Translations under genes and position numbers: made by a program | NCBI GenBank assembly: GCA_963814955.1 | Contig: CAWFEX010000013.1 | Location: 248,001 to 312,000 of the forward strand | DNA length: 64,000 bases | Origin: DATCJA01 sp963814955 | Lineage (GTDB): Bacteria > Acidobacteriota > Vicinamibacteria > Vicinamibacterales > UBA2999 | Direction: 5' to 3' | Part shown: piece after piece, positions 34,807 to 42,981 of the stretch | Layout: each line of letters begins with the position of its first letter | Position numbering within the stretch: the first letter of the stretch is position 1 | The notes under the pieces: generated by a model | Databases searched by the model: none | Told to the model about the DNA's origin: nothing | What the model saw: the letters and a program-made list of their open reading frames with translations, nothing else

Positions 34807-36543
34807 TCAATCGGCGACGAATTTTCGCGGCGCATATTTGTCGTGGCGGCGCAACATTCCAACCAGCTCGTCGCCGGGGATGGGCCGACTGAAATAGGTC
34901 CCCTGCGCGCGGTCGCAGCGCTGCTCCCGCAAGAAGGCGAGCTGCGCGGCGGTTTCAACGCCTTCGGCCGTGACACTGAGCCCCAGCGCGTGACCCATGC
35001 GTATGATCGCTGCAACCAGCGCCTGATTGGTCTGGTCCGTCGCACAGTTTCGGACGAACGAGCGATCGATCTTCAGCGCGTGCAGAGGAAAGCGCTTCAT
35101 CAGACCGAGGCACGAGTATCCGGTTCCGAAGTCGTCTACAGCGACCTGAATCCCGAGACGACGAAATTCCTTGAGGTGGCGCAGCACGCGTTTCGGGTGA
35201 TGCATCAGTCCCCGCTCGGTGAGTTCGAGCTCGAGCAGGCGCGGATCGTAACCCACAGCGCGCGTAATATCCCGCAGCTCGTTCAGCAGATCAGGATGAT
35301 CGAAATGTCTGCTCGACAGGTTGACGGCGAGCTTCAGCGCCTGGCCACGCTCGTGGACGAGGGCTTCGGTCATTGCCGACTGCAGGACCCATCGCTCGAT
35401 GGACAGAATGAGCCCGGTCTCCTCCGCGATCGGGATGAAATCCGCGGGTCGAACGAGGCCCATGCTGGGATGCTGCCAGCGCACCAGCGCCTCGAGACCA
35501 TCGATCCGTCCGGTCTGGAGGTCCACGAGCGGCTGGAAATGCAGCAGCAGCTCACCGCGGTCGAGCGCGTGGCGAAGGTCGCTGGTGAACGCCAGCTTGG
35601 ATGACGCCTCGCTTTGAACGCGCCCTGTATAGAAGCGATAGGTGTCTCGTCCTTCGGCCTTCGCCTGGTACATGGCCCGATCCGCATTTCGAAGCAGTCT
35701 CTGCGGGTCGGTCCCGTCAGTTGGATACGAGCTGACACCAATGCTGGCGGTGACGAAGAGCTCGCGACCGGACACCATGAAGGGCGCCTTCAGCGCGTGC
35801 TGCAGTTTTTCGGCTATCGGGAGCAGACCGGAACGGCGCTTGACCTCGACCACAGCGATGAATTCGTCGCCGCTGAGACGGGCGAGCGTGTCGTTGCTCC
35901 TCAGCGATCGGCGGAGACGTTCGCCCCACTGCCGCAGCACCTCATCGCCAGCATGGTGTCCAAGCGTGTCGTTGATCTGCTTGAAATGATCGATGTCCAC
36001 GAAGAAAAGTCCTGCGACGAGCCCATCGCGATGAGCTCGTTTCAGCGCTGCATCGAGATGCTCCATCAACATCGTGCGATTCGGCAGCTGCGTGAGGCTG
36101 TCCCGGTACGCGAGGCGCTTGATCTGAAGCTCGGAGTGTTTGCGCTCGATCGCATATCTGATGCTCCGCGTGAGTACGTCGCCTGTCGTGTTGCCTTTCG
36201 GCAAATAGTCCTGGGCGCCGGCCTTGACGGCGCGGAGTGCGAGCGCCTCGTCTTCGGCGCCGCTCAGGATGACAACAGGAAGGTCAGGAACGACGGCGAC
36301 AACCGTCGTGAGGGCATCAAGATCGGCGGCATCCGGGAGCCCGAGATCCAGTAATACGAGGTCGTAGACTTTCTCTGTGAGCCGTTCCACGGCGGCCCTG
36401 ATCGAGGTGACGTGGTCGTATTGGAAGTTGGCTGATGCGACGCTCATCAGAGTGGCGCCGATGAAGCCCGCATACCCCGCATCGTCCTCGACGAGCAGAA
36501 GGCGGAGGTCGACGTCCGTATCCGCCATGACCCGTGCCGGCAT
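34807..36543 (-). CDS. Receiver-GGDEF-EAL response regulator
   Basis: A 578-residue cytoplasmic protein. Receiver domain (about 12-130; LLLVEDDAG, phosphoacceptor in VLLDLGLPDAADL), diguanylate cyclase domain (about 140-305; DSLTQLPNR, FKQINDTLGHHAGDEVL, signature SGDEF) and EAL phosphodiesterase domain (about 315-560; GLEALVRWQHP, NLSSRHF, ELTERG, DDFGTGYS, TAEGVET). SGDEF is a tolerated variant of GGDEF, and the EAL residues for metal binding are present, so it may both make and break cyclic di-GMP. AGGAGG six bases before the ATG at 36543 sets the start. Confidence 0.93.
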   Translation of the reverse strand: MPARVMADTDVDLRLLLVEDDAGYAGFIGATLMSVASANFQYDHVTSIRAAVERLTEKVYDLVLLDLGLPDAADLDALTTVVAVVPDLPVVILSGAEDEALALRAVKAGAQDYLPKGNTTGDVLTRSIRYAIERKHSELQIKRLAYRDSLTQLPNRTMLMEHLDAALKRAHRDGLVAGLFFVDIDHFKQINDTLGHHAGDEVLRQWGERLRRSLRSNDTLARLSGDEFIAVVEVKRRSGLLPIAEKLQHALKAPFMVSGRELFVTASIGVSSYPTDGTDPQRLLRNADRAMYQAKAEGRDTYRFYTGRVQSEASSKLAFTSDLRHALDRGELLLHFQPLVDLQTGRIDGLEALVRWQHPSMGLVRPADFIPIAEETGLILSIERWVLQSAMTEALVHERGQALKLAVNLSSRHFDHPDLLNELRDITRAVGYDPRLLELELTERGLMHHPKRVLRHLKEFRRLGIQVAVDDFGTGYSCLGLMKRFPLHALKIDRSFVRNCATDQTNQALVAAIIRMGHALGLSVTAEGVETAAQLAFLREQRCDRAQGTYFSRPIPGDELVGMLRRHDKYAPRKFVAD

Positions 36544-36945
36544 CGTGTCCTCCTGTTGACAGTGTATGTGCAACTGCGTGCAGCAACTGTCAGCAATTCA
36601 GACGGTTTTGAGGGGCAACCCGGTGAAGAGGCACGGTGCGTGCCATGGACACGAAAATCCCTCGATCGTGCGAAGAGTTGCGCATCGTCGCTTGTGGGTG
36701 GAAGCGTGCGGGCACACGCCGAGACGACGTGTCAACAGCGAGCGCTGACACCGGGGGGACAGGACGGTACACGAAGATACTCGAGCAGCCAGTGAAGGCT
36801 TCAGAGCGGATCGGACAGCTCGCGAAGTCTACCGGTGGCATGCACTCGTGCGCGCGGCGTGCCCGGTGCCCGGCCAATTCTGTGTATTGTCTGAGGGGTG
36901 GTATTGTATCGGCCGTCGACCGATGAGTGCCCGACGGAGAATCGT
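36544..36945. other. Divergent intergenic region without a gene
   Basis: This stretch of 402 bases separates two divergent genes. Frames here are short and do not resemble known proteins. A pocket with TGTGTATTGTCTGAGG and GTATTGTATCGG (about 36880-36912) is AT-richer than its surroundings and could hold the promoter for the gene at 36946. Nothing else was recognised. Confidence 0.5.
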
Positions 36946-37689
36946 ATGCGCCTGAGATCGCTCGCAGCAGCAGCCTTTATCGTATGGATGTCTACTCCTG
37001 CGTTTGCGCAGGAGTGGAGGGATTTTGCTTTCCAGCAGGATCGTTTCACCTGCAATTTTCCTGGTGACCCGAAGATCACGGACACCACCTTCATGTCGCA
37101 GTTCGGGCATCGTCTGCCTGCGCGGGTGTACAGCGTCGAACTGGCCCGGAATCACAAGTTTTCAGTGACGGTCGTCGACTACGGCAACATCACTCAACTG
37201 GGATTGGAAAAGCAGAAGTCCTGTCCCCCGGGCTCGGAGGCATGCCGTGGAGGATCTGGTGCTCCGGGAAATTCAACGGGGCCGGGTTACTCCAAAGCCG
37301 ACAGGGCTGGAGCGATTACCTACGCCACCTGGTTGTTCATGCAGCGCGACGCGAAAGTGACCCATCTGCTCTGGACGAATATCAGTCTTGTCGAGGGGCA
37401 CCAGATTCGCCTGTTGAACAACGCGGACAAGTCGCTGACGGCTGCTTCCGTCTTCATGCACGAAGACAAGCTGTATATCGCCGAGGGCACCGTTCCGGAG
37501 GGGTATCCCGAACCCGGCCTGTTCTATCAGTCGCTCGGGTTCCTCGATGAGAACGGCAACGGCATCCGCTACGCGGACTTCTACCACAATGGATTCCCGA
37601 AGCCGCCGCTGCAGGGCGCGGGCCGGGGAGCCGGGCCTGCGGGAGGAGCCCAGGCGCCTGGCGGCCGCGGGCAGGGTCGCGGGAATTAA
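36946..37689 (+). CDS. Secreted protein with DTTF-SCPPG domain
   Basis: A 247-residue protein with a signal peptide ending at AFAQE. Its mature region is one domain: QDRFTCNFPGDPKITDTTF, LPARVYSVE, SVTVVDYGN, KQKSCPPGSEAC, AITYATWLFMQRDAKVTHL, VFMHEDKLYIAEGTVPEG and FLDENGNGIRY. The same motif order occurs in the C-terminal half of the protein at 60504-61889. The tail is glycine and proline rich (GRGAGPAGGAQAP). Function unknown. I chose ATG 36946 because it starts the signal peptide and has GGAG upstream. Confidence 0.75.
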   Translation: MRLRSLAAAAFIVWMSTPAFAQEWRDFAFQQDRFTCNFPGDPKITDTTFMSQFGHRLPARVYSVELARNHKFSVTVVDYGNITQLGLEKQKSCPPGSEACRGGSGAPGNSTGPGYSKADRAGAITYATWLFMQRDAKVTHLLWTNISLVEGHQIRLLNNADKSLTAASVFMHEDKLYIAEGTVPEGYPEPGLFYQSLGFLDENGNGIRYADFYHNGFPKPPLQGAGRGAGPAGGAQAPGGRGQGRGN

Positions 37690-37799
37690 AGGAGGCCGTC
37701 AAGGCCCGCCCCACGGTTATGAAACCCCCGTGACGATGACTGTCACCGGCCTGTCGAAACCGTAACCTGCGGAAGTAGTCGATCACACATTATGCGCGG

Positions 37800-37832
37800 G
37801 CTGCAACGGGCACGAGGCTTGCCCGTCGCAGC
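37800..37832 (+). promoter_or_regulatory. Hairpin covering the ribosome site of the TPR peptidase gene
   Basis: GCTGCAACGGGCA and TGCCCGTCGCAGC pair over 13 bases with one mismatch around a seven-base loop, ending two bases before the ATG at 37835. In RNA this would bury the translation start region. It might regulate translation or be a chance GC-rich fold. Confidence 0.45.
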
Positions 37833-37834
37833 GC

Positions 37835-38917
37835 ATGCCCAAGCGACATGCATGTGTTGCGCTCTGTCTGAGTGTCCTCGCAACGGCCGCCGTTCACGCC
37901 CAGTCCACGGTCGTCGAACTGAACGACGCCGGCTGGAAGATGCTCCAGAGTGGTGAAGGTGCGCGGGCAGGAAAGCTGTTTGCGGAAGCACTCGCTCTCA
38001 AACCGAACGATCCCGTCCTTCTGTTCGGTGCTGGAGCCGCCGCTCACCTCGACGGACGACCCAGGGACGCGATGGGGCGCCTGCAGCGGGCGCTGGAATT
38101 CAATCCGGGACTCACCGGAGCGTCGCTGCTGCTCGGCCAGATCGCGTACGCGGAAAACGACGTCGCAACCGCAATCGCCGTTTACGAGAAGGCGCTGAAG
38201 TACGCCCCCAATGATCGAGACCTGGCCAGTCGCCTCGCGTCGTGGCGCAAGGAGGCCGACACACATCAGGGTTTCGATGAGCGCAGGCTGGATCGCTTCA
38301 GCGTCATGTTCCAGGGTCACGCCGACGCGCCTCTGGCGCTTCGTGCAACAGAGGTGCTCAACTCATCCTTCTGGGAGATTGGACGGGCGCTCGGCGCTTT
38401 TCCACCCAACAACGTTGCGGTGATGCTCTATACGGACAGGCAGTTCCGGGACATCACGCAGGCGCCGGAGTGGGCCGGGGGCGTGTACGACGGCCGCATT
38501 CGGGTTCCCGCCGCCGGCGCGGCGCGGTCACCGGAGTCATTCGAACGCGTGCTCGTCCATGAACTGACGCACTCGATCATCGCGAATCTGGCGCCGCGAG
38601 GAATCCCGGTTTGGTTGCACGAGGGTCTCGCACAGTACTTCGAGGGGGACGATCCGCAGGCGGCGCAGCGCCGCCTCAGAGCCACGGGCCGCACGATTCC
38701 GCTCCGAAGCCTCGAGGGAAGCTTCATGCGGCTCAGCGCGGCTGATGCGCAGATTGCTTACGACGAAAGCCTCGTCGCGGTTACTCACATCTTTCAACGC
38801 CCGGGGTTCAACTGGCCCAGCCTGTTTCGTGCGCTTGGCGAGAACGATCGGACCGAGCACACGTTCGATAACTTCGGATACCGGTACGCCGATTTGGAGG
38901 CTGAGTTCAGGCGGTAG
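37835..38917 (+). CDS. Secreted TPR protein with gluzincin peptidase (MA-like) domain
   Basis: A 360-residue protein with a signal peptide (ending AAVHAQS). Tetratricopeptide repeats occupy about 30-145 (AGWKMLQSGEGARAGKLFAE, ALALKPNDPVLLFGAG, AVYEKALKYAPNDRDLA). The second half is a zinc peptidase-like domain with VHELTHSIIANLAPRGIP then WLHEGLAQYFEG, giving HExxH plus a downstream Glu ligand. Substrate unknown; it probably acts in the periplasm. No purine-rich ribosome site is visible and a hairpin abuts the start. Confidence 0.85.
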   Translation: MPKRHACVALCLSVLATAAVHAQSTVVELNDAGWKMLQSGEGARAGKLFAEALALKPNDPVLLFGAGAAAHLDGRPRDAMGRLQRALEFNPGLTGASLLLGQIAYAENDVATAIAVYEKALKYAPNDRDLASRLASWRKEADTHQGFDERRLDRFSVMFQGHADAPLALRATEVLNSSFWEIGRALGAFPPNNVAVMLYTDRQFRDITQAPEWAGGVYDGRIRVPAAGAARSPESFERVLVHELTHSIIANLAPRGIPVWLHEGLAQYFEGDDPQAAQRRLRATGRTIPLRSLEGSFMRLSAADAQIAYDESLVAVTHIFQRPGFNWPSLFRALGENDRTEHTFDNFGYRYADLEAEFRR

Positions 38918-38937
38918 CGGCGGTCTGGTCTGAAGCC

Positions 38938-40083
38938 TCAGTTACCCGACTCCCCGAGGGGCACGACCTGAATCGCCGCATCACGGACTTCCCCAAGAAA
39001 CCGGTTTAGGGTAGACCCTTTGAGAAGAATCTCCCATCGCGACCGCGCGGTTTGGCCAAAAATCACGTGGGTGATCCCTTCGCGGTTGGCGAACGCAATG
39101 AGGCCATCGGCGGGCCGATCGGCCCTCACCCGCACGACGGTCGCGCCGAGTTCTTCTGCCAGCGCGATGTTGCGCTGAAGCGCGTCCCGATCGGCCGGCC
39201 TGATGTGTCCAGGCCGCTCGCGAGGTGTCTCGACATAGACGGCATACCAGCGGGCCCCGATGCGGCCGGCGATACGTGCTCCCGTGCGCAGAACCCTCGG
39301 AGCATCGGCGCTCGAGCTCATGCAGACCATCACACGCTCGGGAATGAGCGCGGGCTCCAGCCCCTCCCGCTGGCGGCGTGACGCCGCCTTCTCTCCGATC
39401 TCGTCGGCCACGGCGCGCAGCGCGAGTTCGCGCAGCGTGGAAATGTTCGTCTCGCGAAAGAAGTTCGCCAGTGCCTGCTCGACCTTGTCGGGCGTGTAGA
39501 CCTTTCCCTGCCGCAGGCGGCTGTGCAGCTCCTCAACGGTCACATCGACGTTGACGACTTCGTCCGCGCGGTCGAGAAACGTATCGGGCACGGTCTCGCG
39601 AACCCGTACGCCGGTCACGCGGCTGACCGCGTCGTTCAGTGTTTCGAGATGCTGAATGTTGACCGCGGTCATGACGCCAATACCCGCATCGAGCAGCTCC
39701 ATTACATCCTGGTAGCGTTTGTCGTGCCGCCCACCCGGCGCATTGGTGTGGGCGAGTTCGTCGACTACGCACAATGCCGGCTTGCGCGCGAGGATCGCAT
39801 CGAGGTCCATCTCCTGCAGCGTGACGCCGCGGTATTCCAATTGTCGCCGGGGAATGATTTCGAGATCGGCGATTCGAATTTCAGTGTCGGCGCGCCCGTG
39901 GGTCTCGACGAATCCGATCACCACGTCTACGCCCTGACGGCGGAGCATGTGCGCGTCTTCGATCATCGAATAGGTTTTGCCAACACCGGGCGCGGCGCCG
40001 ATGTAAATGCGCAGCCGGGCATGCCGATTAGGGTGCAGTTGTGCCAGCAACTGGTCGCCGGTGGGGCGCGCCTCCTCTGACAC
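38938..40083 (-). CDS. kdpD: Stand-alone KdpD N-terminal sensor protein
   Basis: A 381-residue protein equal to the cytoplasmic N-terminal half of KdpD, with no transmembrane or kinase part. The KdpD domain (about 20-230) includes Walker A GAAPGVGKT (29-37), VVIGFVETHGR, the Walker B-like VVDELAHTNAPG and NIQHLESLND-type NIQHLETLND. A universal-stress-protein domain (about 250-375) follows. Starts at a GTG with GGAG upstream. It diverges from the kdp transport operon while the kinase half lies downstream of that operon. In KdpD these domains sense ATP, potassium and cyclic di-AMP in various species; the role as a separate polypeptide is inference. Confidence 0.9.
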   Translation of the reverse strand: MSEEARPTGDQLLAQLHPNRHARLRIYIGAAPGVGKTYSMIEDAHMLRRQGVDVVIGFVETHGRADTEIRIADLEIIPRRQLEYRGVTLQEMDLDAILARKPALCVVDELAHTNAPGGRHDKRYQDVMELLDAGIGVMTAVNIQHLETLNDAVSRVTGVRVRETVPDTFLDRADEVVNVDVTVEELHSRLRQGKVYTPDKVEQALANFFRETNISTLRELALRAVADEIGEKAASRRQREGLEPALIPERVMVCMSSSADAPRVLRTGARIAGRIGARWYAVYVETPRERPGHIRPADRDALQRNIALAEELGATVVRVRADRPADGLIAFANREGITHVIFGQTARSRWEILLKGSTLNRFLGEVRDAAIQVVPLGESGN

Positions 40084-40126
40084 CTGGGCTCCATCCTAGC
40101 GCGCGCTATTCACCGGGAGTTGTGCC

Positions 40127-40154
40127 TTTACGAATTCTTTATGCCTTTTTGCCG
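40127..40154. promoter_or_regulatory. KdpE-box-like direct repeats at the kdp promoter
   Basis: TTTACG-N5-TTTATG-CCTTT-TTGCCG, with 11-base periodicity, lies between the divergent kdpD N-terminal gene and the kdp transport operon. The Escherichia coli KdpE site has the form TTTATA-N5-TTTACA, with the same spacing. A matching three-unit array stands at 47288-47315, the other divergent region of the locus. Binding by the KdpE encoded here is inference. Confidence 0.55.
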
Positions 40155-40188
40155 ATCCCTTTAGGGCCGGGACTCGTACGCTCAACTC

Positions 40189-40443
40189 GTGGACATCCCC
40201 GAGATGATTCCTTCCGTGGAACTGAAAGGCACCCACGCAGACAAGGTAAAGACGCTCGACGTCGCCATTGCCAGACTCGATGAGCTGAGGACGGCCCTCG
40301 CCGGTCAACCCGTACCAGGCGCACCGCCCTACGAGTTGTACGGTCGCTACATCAATGCGCCTGTCTGGCCGTGGTTCGCCGCGGGGTGGGTGCTGGGCGC
40401 GCTGTTCGTGGTGCTGTTCGTAGTGGCGTGGAGCTACTCGTGA
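40189..40443 (+). CDS. Small membrane protein heading the kdp operon
   Basis: An 84-residue protein with a helical N-terminal part (KVKTLDVAIARLDELRTAL) and one C-terminal transmembrane helix (WPWFAAGWVLGALFVVLFVVAWSYS). I do not recognise it. Starts at GTG 40189, about 40 bases after KdpE-like repeats and ahead of two tiny genes and kdpA on the same strand, so it is probably the first gene of the operon. A role linked to potassium uptake is inferred from position only. Confidence 0.6.
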   Translation: MDIPEMIPSVELKGTHADKVKTLDVAIARLDELRTALAGQPVPGAPPYELYGRYINAPVWPWFAAGWVLGALFVVLFVVAWSYS

Positions 40444-40478
40444 CGACTCAATTCGCTTCGATGGAAAGGTGAAACGTG

Positions 40479-40562
40479 ATGCTCGCATTGGGAATGGTGG
40501 TGCTCGGGCTCGCCGCGTTTGCGGCCATGTTCGGGTTCGTCAGACTCTGTGACCGCGTGTAG
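40479..40562 (+). CDS. Tiny membrane protein between 40189 gene and kdpF
   Basis: A 27-residue peptide consisting of one hydrophobic helix (LGMVVLGLAAFAAMFGFVRL) with a short CDRV tail. It is preceded by AAAGGTGAAAC and could start at the GTG one codon earlier. It lies eight bases before kdpF and resembles kdpF in size and topology but not in its RPEKF tail. It may be an extra small subunit of the Kdp complex. Confidence 0.5.
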   Translation: MLALGMVVLGLAAFAAMFGFVRLCDRV

Positions 40563-40570
40563 GTGACGCC

Positions 40571-40651
40571 ATGACGCTGCTGTCGTTGTTCTTGAGCGTT
40601 GCAGCCTTCGTCTACCTCGTCTACGCGATGCTCCGGCCGGAAAAGTTCTGA
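40571..40651 (+). CDS. kdpF: Potassium-transporting ATPase subunit F
   Basis: A 26-residue single-helix peptide ending in LVYAMLRPEKF, the conserved tail of KdpF. KdpF stabilises the KdpABC complex in the membrane. It precedes kdpA by eight bases. Confidence 0.85.
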   Translation: MTLLSLFLSVAAFVYLVYAMLRPEKF

Positions 40652-40659
40652 GGCGTCTT

Positions 40660-42370
40660 ATGGGCACCGAATACATGGCCGTCGGCTTCACCATTCTGTT
40701 CACGGTTGCCACGAGCGCGCCGCTGGGCGGGTACATGTATCGAGTGTTCACGGGGCGCCGCACGCTGCTGGATCCGGTGCTCGGCCCCCTCGAACGCCTG
40801 GTTCTGCGCCTCACGGGCGTCGATCCGAACGAGCAGCAGGACTGGAAGCAGGTACTCAGTTTCACTGCTCGTCTCGAACGTGTTCATGTGGCTGGCGACG
40901 TGGACGATCGTCACGCTGCAGCACTACCTCCCCCTCAATCCTGACAGGATCGGCAACATGGAGCCGACCCTCGCGTTCAACACCATCTGGAGCTTCACCA
41001 CCAACACGAACCTGCAGCACTACAGCGGCGAGACCGGGCTCTCGTACTTCTCGCAGATGTTTACCGTTACGTTCCTGCAGTTCGTGACCGCCGCGACAGG
41101 CGTGGCGGCGGCTGTGGCGACCATTCGCGGGCTGGCGGGAAATCGCCTCACGCAGCTCGGCAGCTTTTATGTCGATCTCACGCGTGCGACGGTTCGACTC
41201 TTTCTGCCGCTCGCGGTGCTCTTGTCCGTCTTGCTGATGTGGCAGGGGACGCCCATGACATTCGAAGGCGCGGCACGAGCGACAACTGTCGAGGGAGCGG
41301 AGCAGACGATCGCCCGAGGCGTGACCGCGGGTGTGGTGTCCATCAAGCAACTGGGTACGAATGGCGGCGGCTACTTCGGCCCGAATTCAGCTCATCCCTA
41401 CGAGAATCCCACGCCGCTCTCGAACTTTATCGAGACCTGGTCGATCGCGATCATTCCGATGTCGATGGTGGTGATGCTCGGCTACATGACAGGGCGGGGC
41501 AAGCTGGCCGCCGTGATCTTTGCGACGATGCTCGCAGTGTATCTGCCGATGGTGGTCTTTGCCATCGCGCAGGAAGCGGGAGGGAATCCGGCGATTGCCG
41601 GTATGGGGGTCGACCAGTCTACGGGCTCGATGGAAGGCAAGGAGGTTCGCTTCGGGGTCGGCCTGTCGGCGCTCTGGGGTGTGACGACCACCGTGACGTC
41701 GAACGGGTCGGTCAATTCCATGCACGATTCGTGGACACCTCTGGGCGGGCTCATGCCACTCATCGGCATGTGGCTCAACAACATCTTCGGCGGGGTCGGC
41801 GTCGGCTTCATCAACATGCTGATCTTCGTCATCGTTGCGGTGTTCGTGGCGGGCATGATGATCGGTCGCACGCCTGAGTTCCTCGGAAAGAAGGTTGAAG
41901 CCAGAGAGATCAAGCTGGCGAGCCTCGCGCTCCTGTGGCACCCACTGTCGATTCTGGTCGGCACGGCCATCGCCTGCTACGTATGGGCCACAACGGCCGA
42001 TCCGAATTCGGCGCTTGTGTGGCTCAAGAACCCGGGCCCACATGGGTTCTCGGAAATGCTCTACGAGTTTTCCTCCGCTACTGCCAACAATGGCTCGGGC
42101 TTCGAAGGGCTCGGCGACAACACAGCTTTCTGGAATATCTCGACGGGCCTCGCGATGATCCTCGGCCGCTACATTCCCATAATCGCGCCCCTGGCACTGG
42201 CCGCGTCGCTCGCCGCGAAGCCGGCCGCGCCCGAAACGGCAGGATCGCTGCGGGCTGACAGCGCGACGTTCGGCGTGACGCTCTGGGCGGTCATCGTTAT
42301 CCTCGGTCTGCTGATGTTCATGCCCGTCGCGGTGCTGGGGCCAATTGCCGAACACCTGGCGCTGAGGTAG
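40660..42370 (+). pseudogene. kdpA: Potassium-transporting ATPase subunit A, one-base frameshift
   Basis: The potassium channel-like subunit of the Kdp P-type ATPase, about 569 residues if read through one frame break. The N-terminal 64 residues (MGTEYMAVGFTILFTV to DPNEQQDWKQ) are in one frame; an extra G at about 40851-40852 moves the rest (YSVSLLVSNVFMWL onward) to the next frame. All four selectivity-filter loops are intact: TTNTNLQHYSG, TNGGGYFGPNS, TSNGSVNSMHD and NNGSGFEGL. Strong conservation on both sides argues for a sequence error or very recent mutation rather than an old pseudogene. Followed after two bases by kdpC. Confidence 0.9.
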
Positions 42371-42372
42371 CC

Positions 42373-42978
42373 ATGTTCAAGGAAATACGGCAAGGCGTTC
42401 TGTTCACCATCGTGATGATGGCGCTGCTCGGTGGGGCGTACCACGTCGTGCTGTGGGGCATCGGGAGCGTCGTCTTTCCGGAACAGACCGAAGGTAGTCT
42501 GATTCGTCGCAACGACGGCACGATCGCCGGCTCGCGGCTGATCGCGCAGAAGTTCACGCAGCCGGAATACTTCCAGCCGCGGCCCTCGGCGGTCGATTAC
42601 AACGGGGCGTCGACCGGCGGCAGCAACTACGGACCTTCCAATCCCGACCATGTGCAGGCTGTGCAGGAGCGCCTCTATGCGATCACGAAGCGGGAAGGCG
42701 TGACGGCCAGCGACGTTCCCTCGGAGATGGTGACGACGAGCGGGGCTGGCATGGATCCGCACATTCCTCCGGGCGCGGCGGCGCTGCAGGCCGCACGCGT
42801 GGCGATCAGCCGGAACGTGGACGTCAGGCGGGTACGCGAGCTGGTCACCGCACATATCGAACCGCCGGCGCTCGGGTTCCTGGGTCGCTCCCGAGTCAAC
42901 GTGCTGGAGCTGAACCTCGCGCTCGACGACCGGTTCGGCTCACCGGTGCGCCAGCCGGACCGCGACGAAGGACAGTAA
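42373..42978 (+). CDS. kdpC: Potassium-transporting ATPase subunit C
   Basis: A 201-residue protein with one N-terminal transmembrane helix (VLFTIVMMALLGGAYHVVLW) and an extracytoplasmic domain. KdpC hallmarks are GSLIRRNDGTIAGSRLIAQ, FQPRPSAVDYNG, STGGSNYGPSNPDH, VPSEMVTTSGAGMDPHIPP and the terminal VNVLELNLALD. It associates with KdpB and stabilises nucleotide binding. It lies between kdpA and kdpB, not after kdpB as in the classical order. Confidence 0.95.
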   Translation: MFKEIRQGVLFTIVMMALLGGAYHVVLWGIGSVVFPEQTEGSLIRRNDGTIAGSRLIAQKFTQPEYFQPRPSAVDYNGASTGGSNYGPSNPDHVQAVQERLYAITKREGVTASDVPSEMVTTSGAGMDPHIPPGAAALQAARVAISRNVDVRRVRELVTAHIEPPALGFLGRSRVNVLELNLALDDRFGSPVRQPDRDEGQ

Positions 42979-42981
42979 GCC

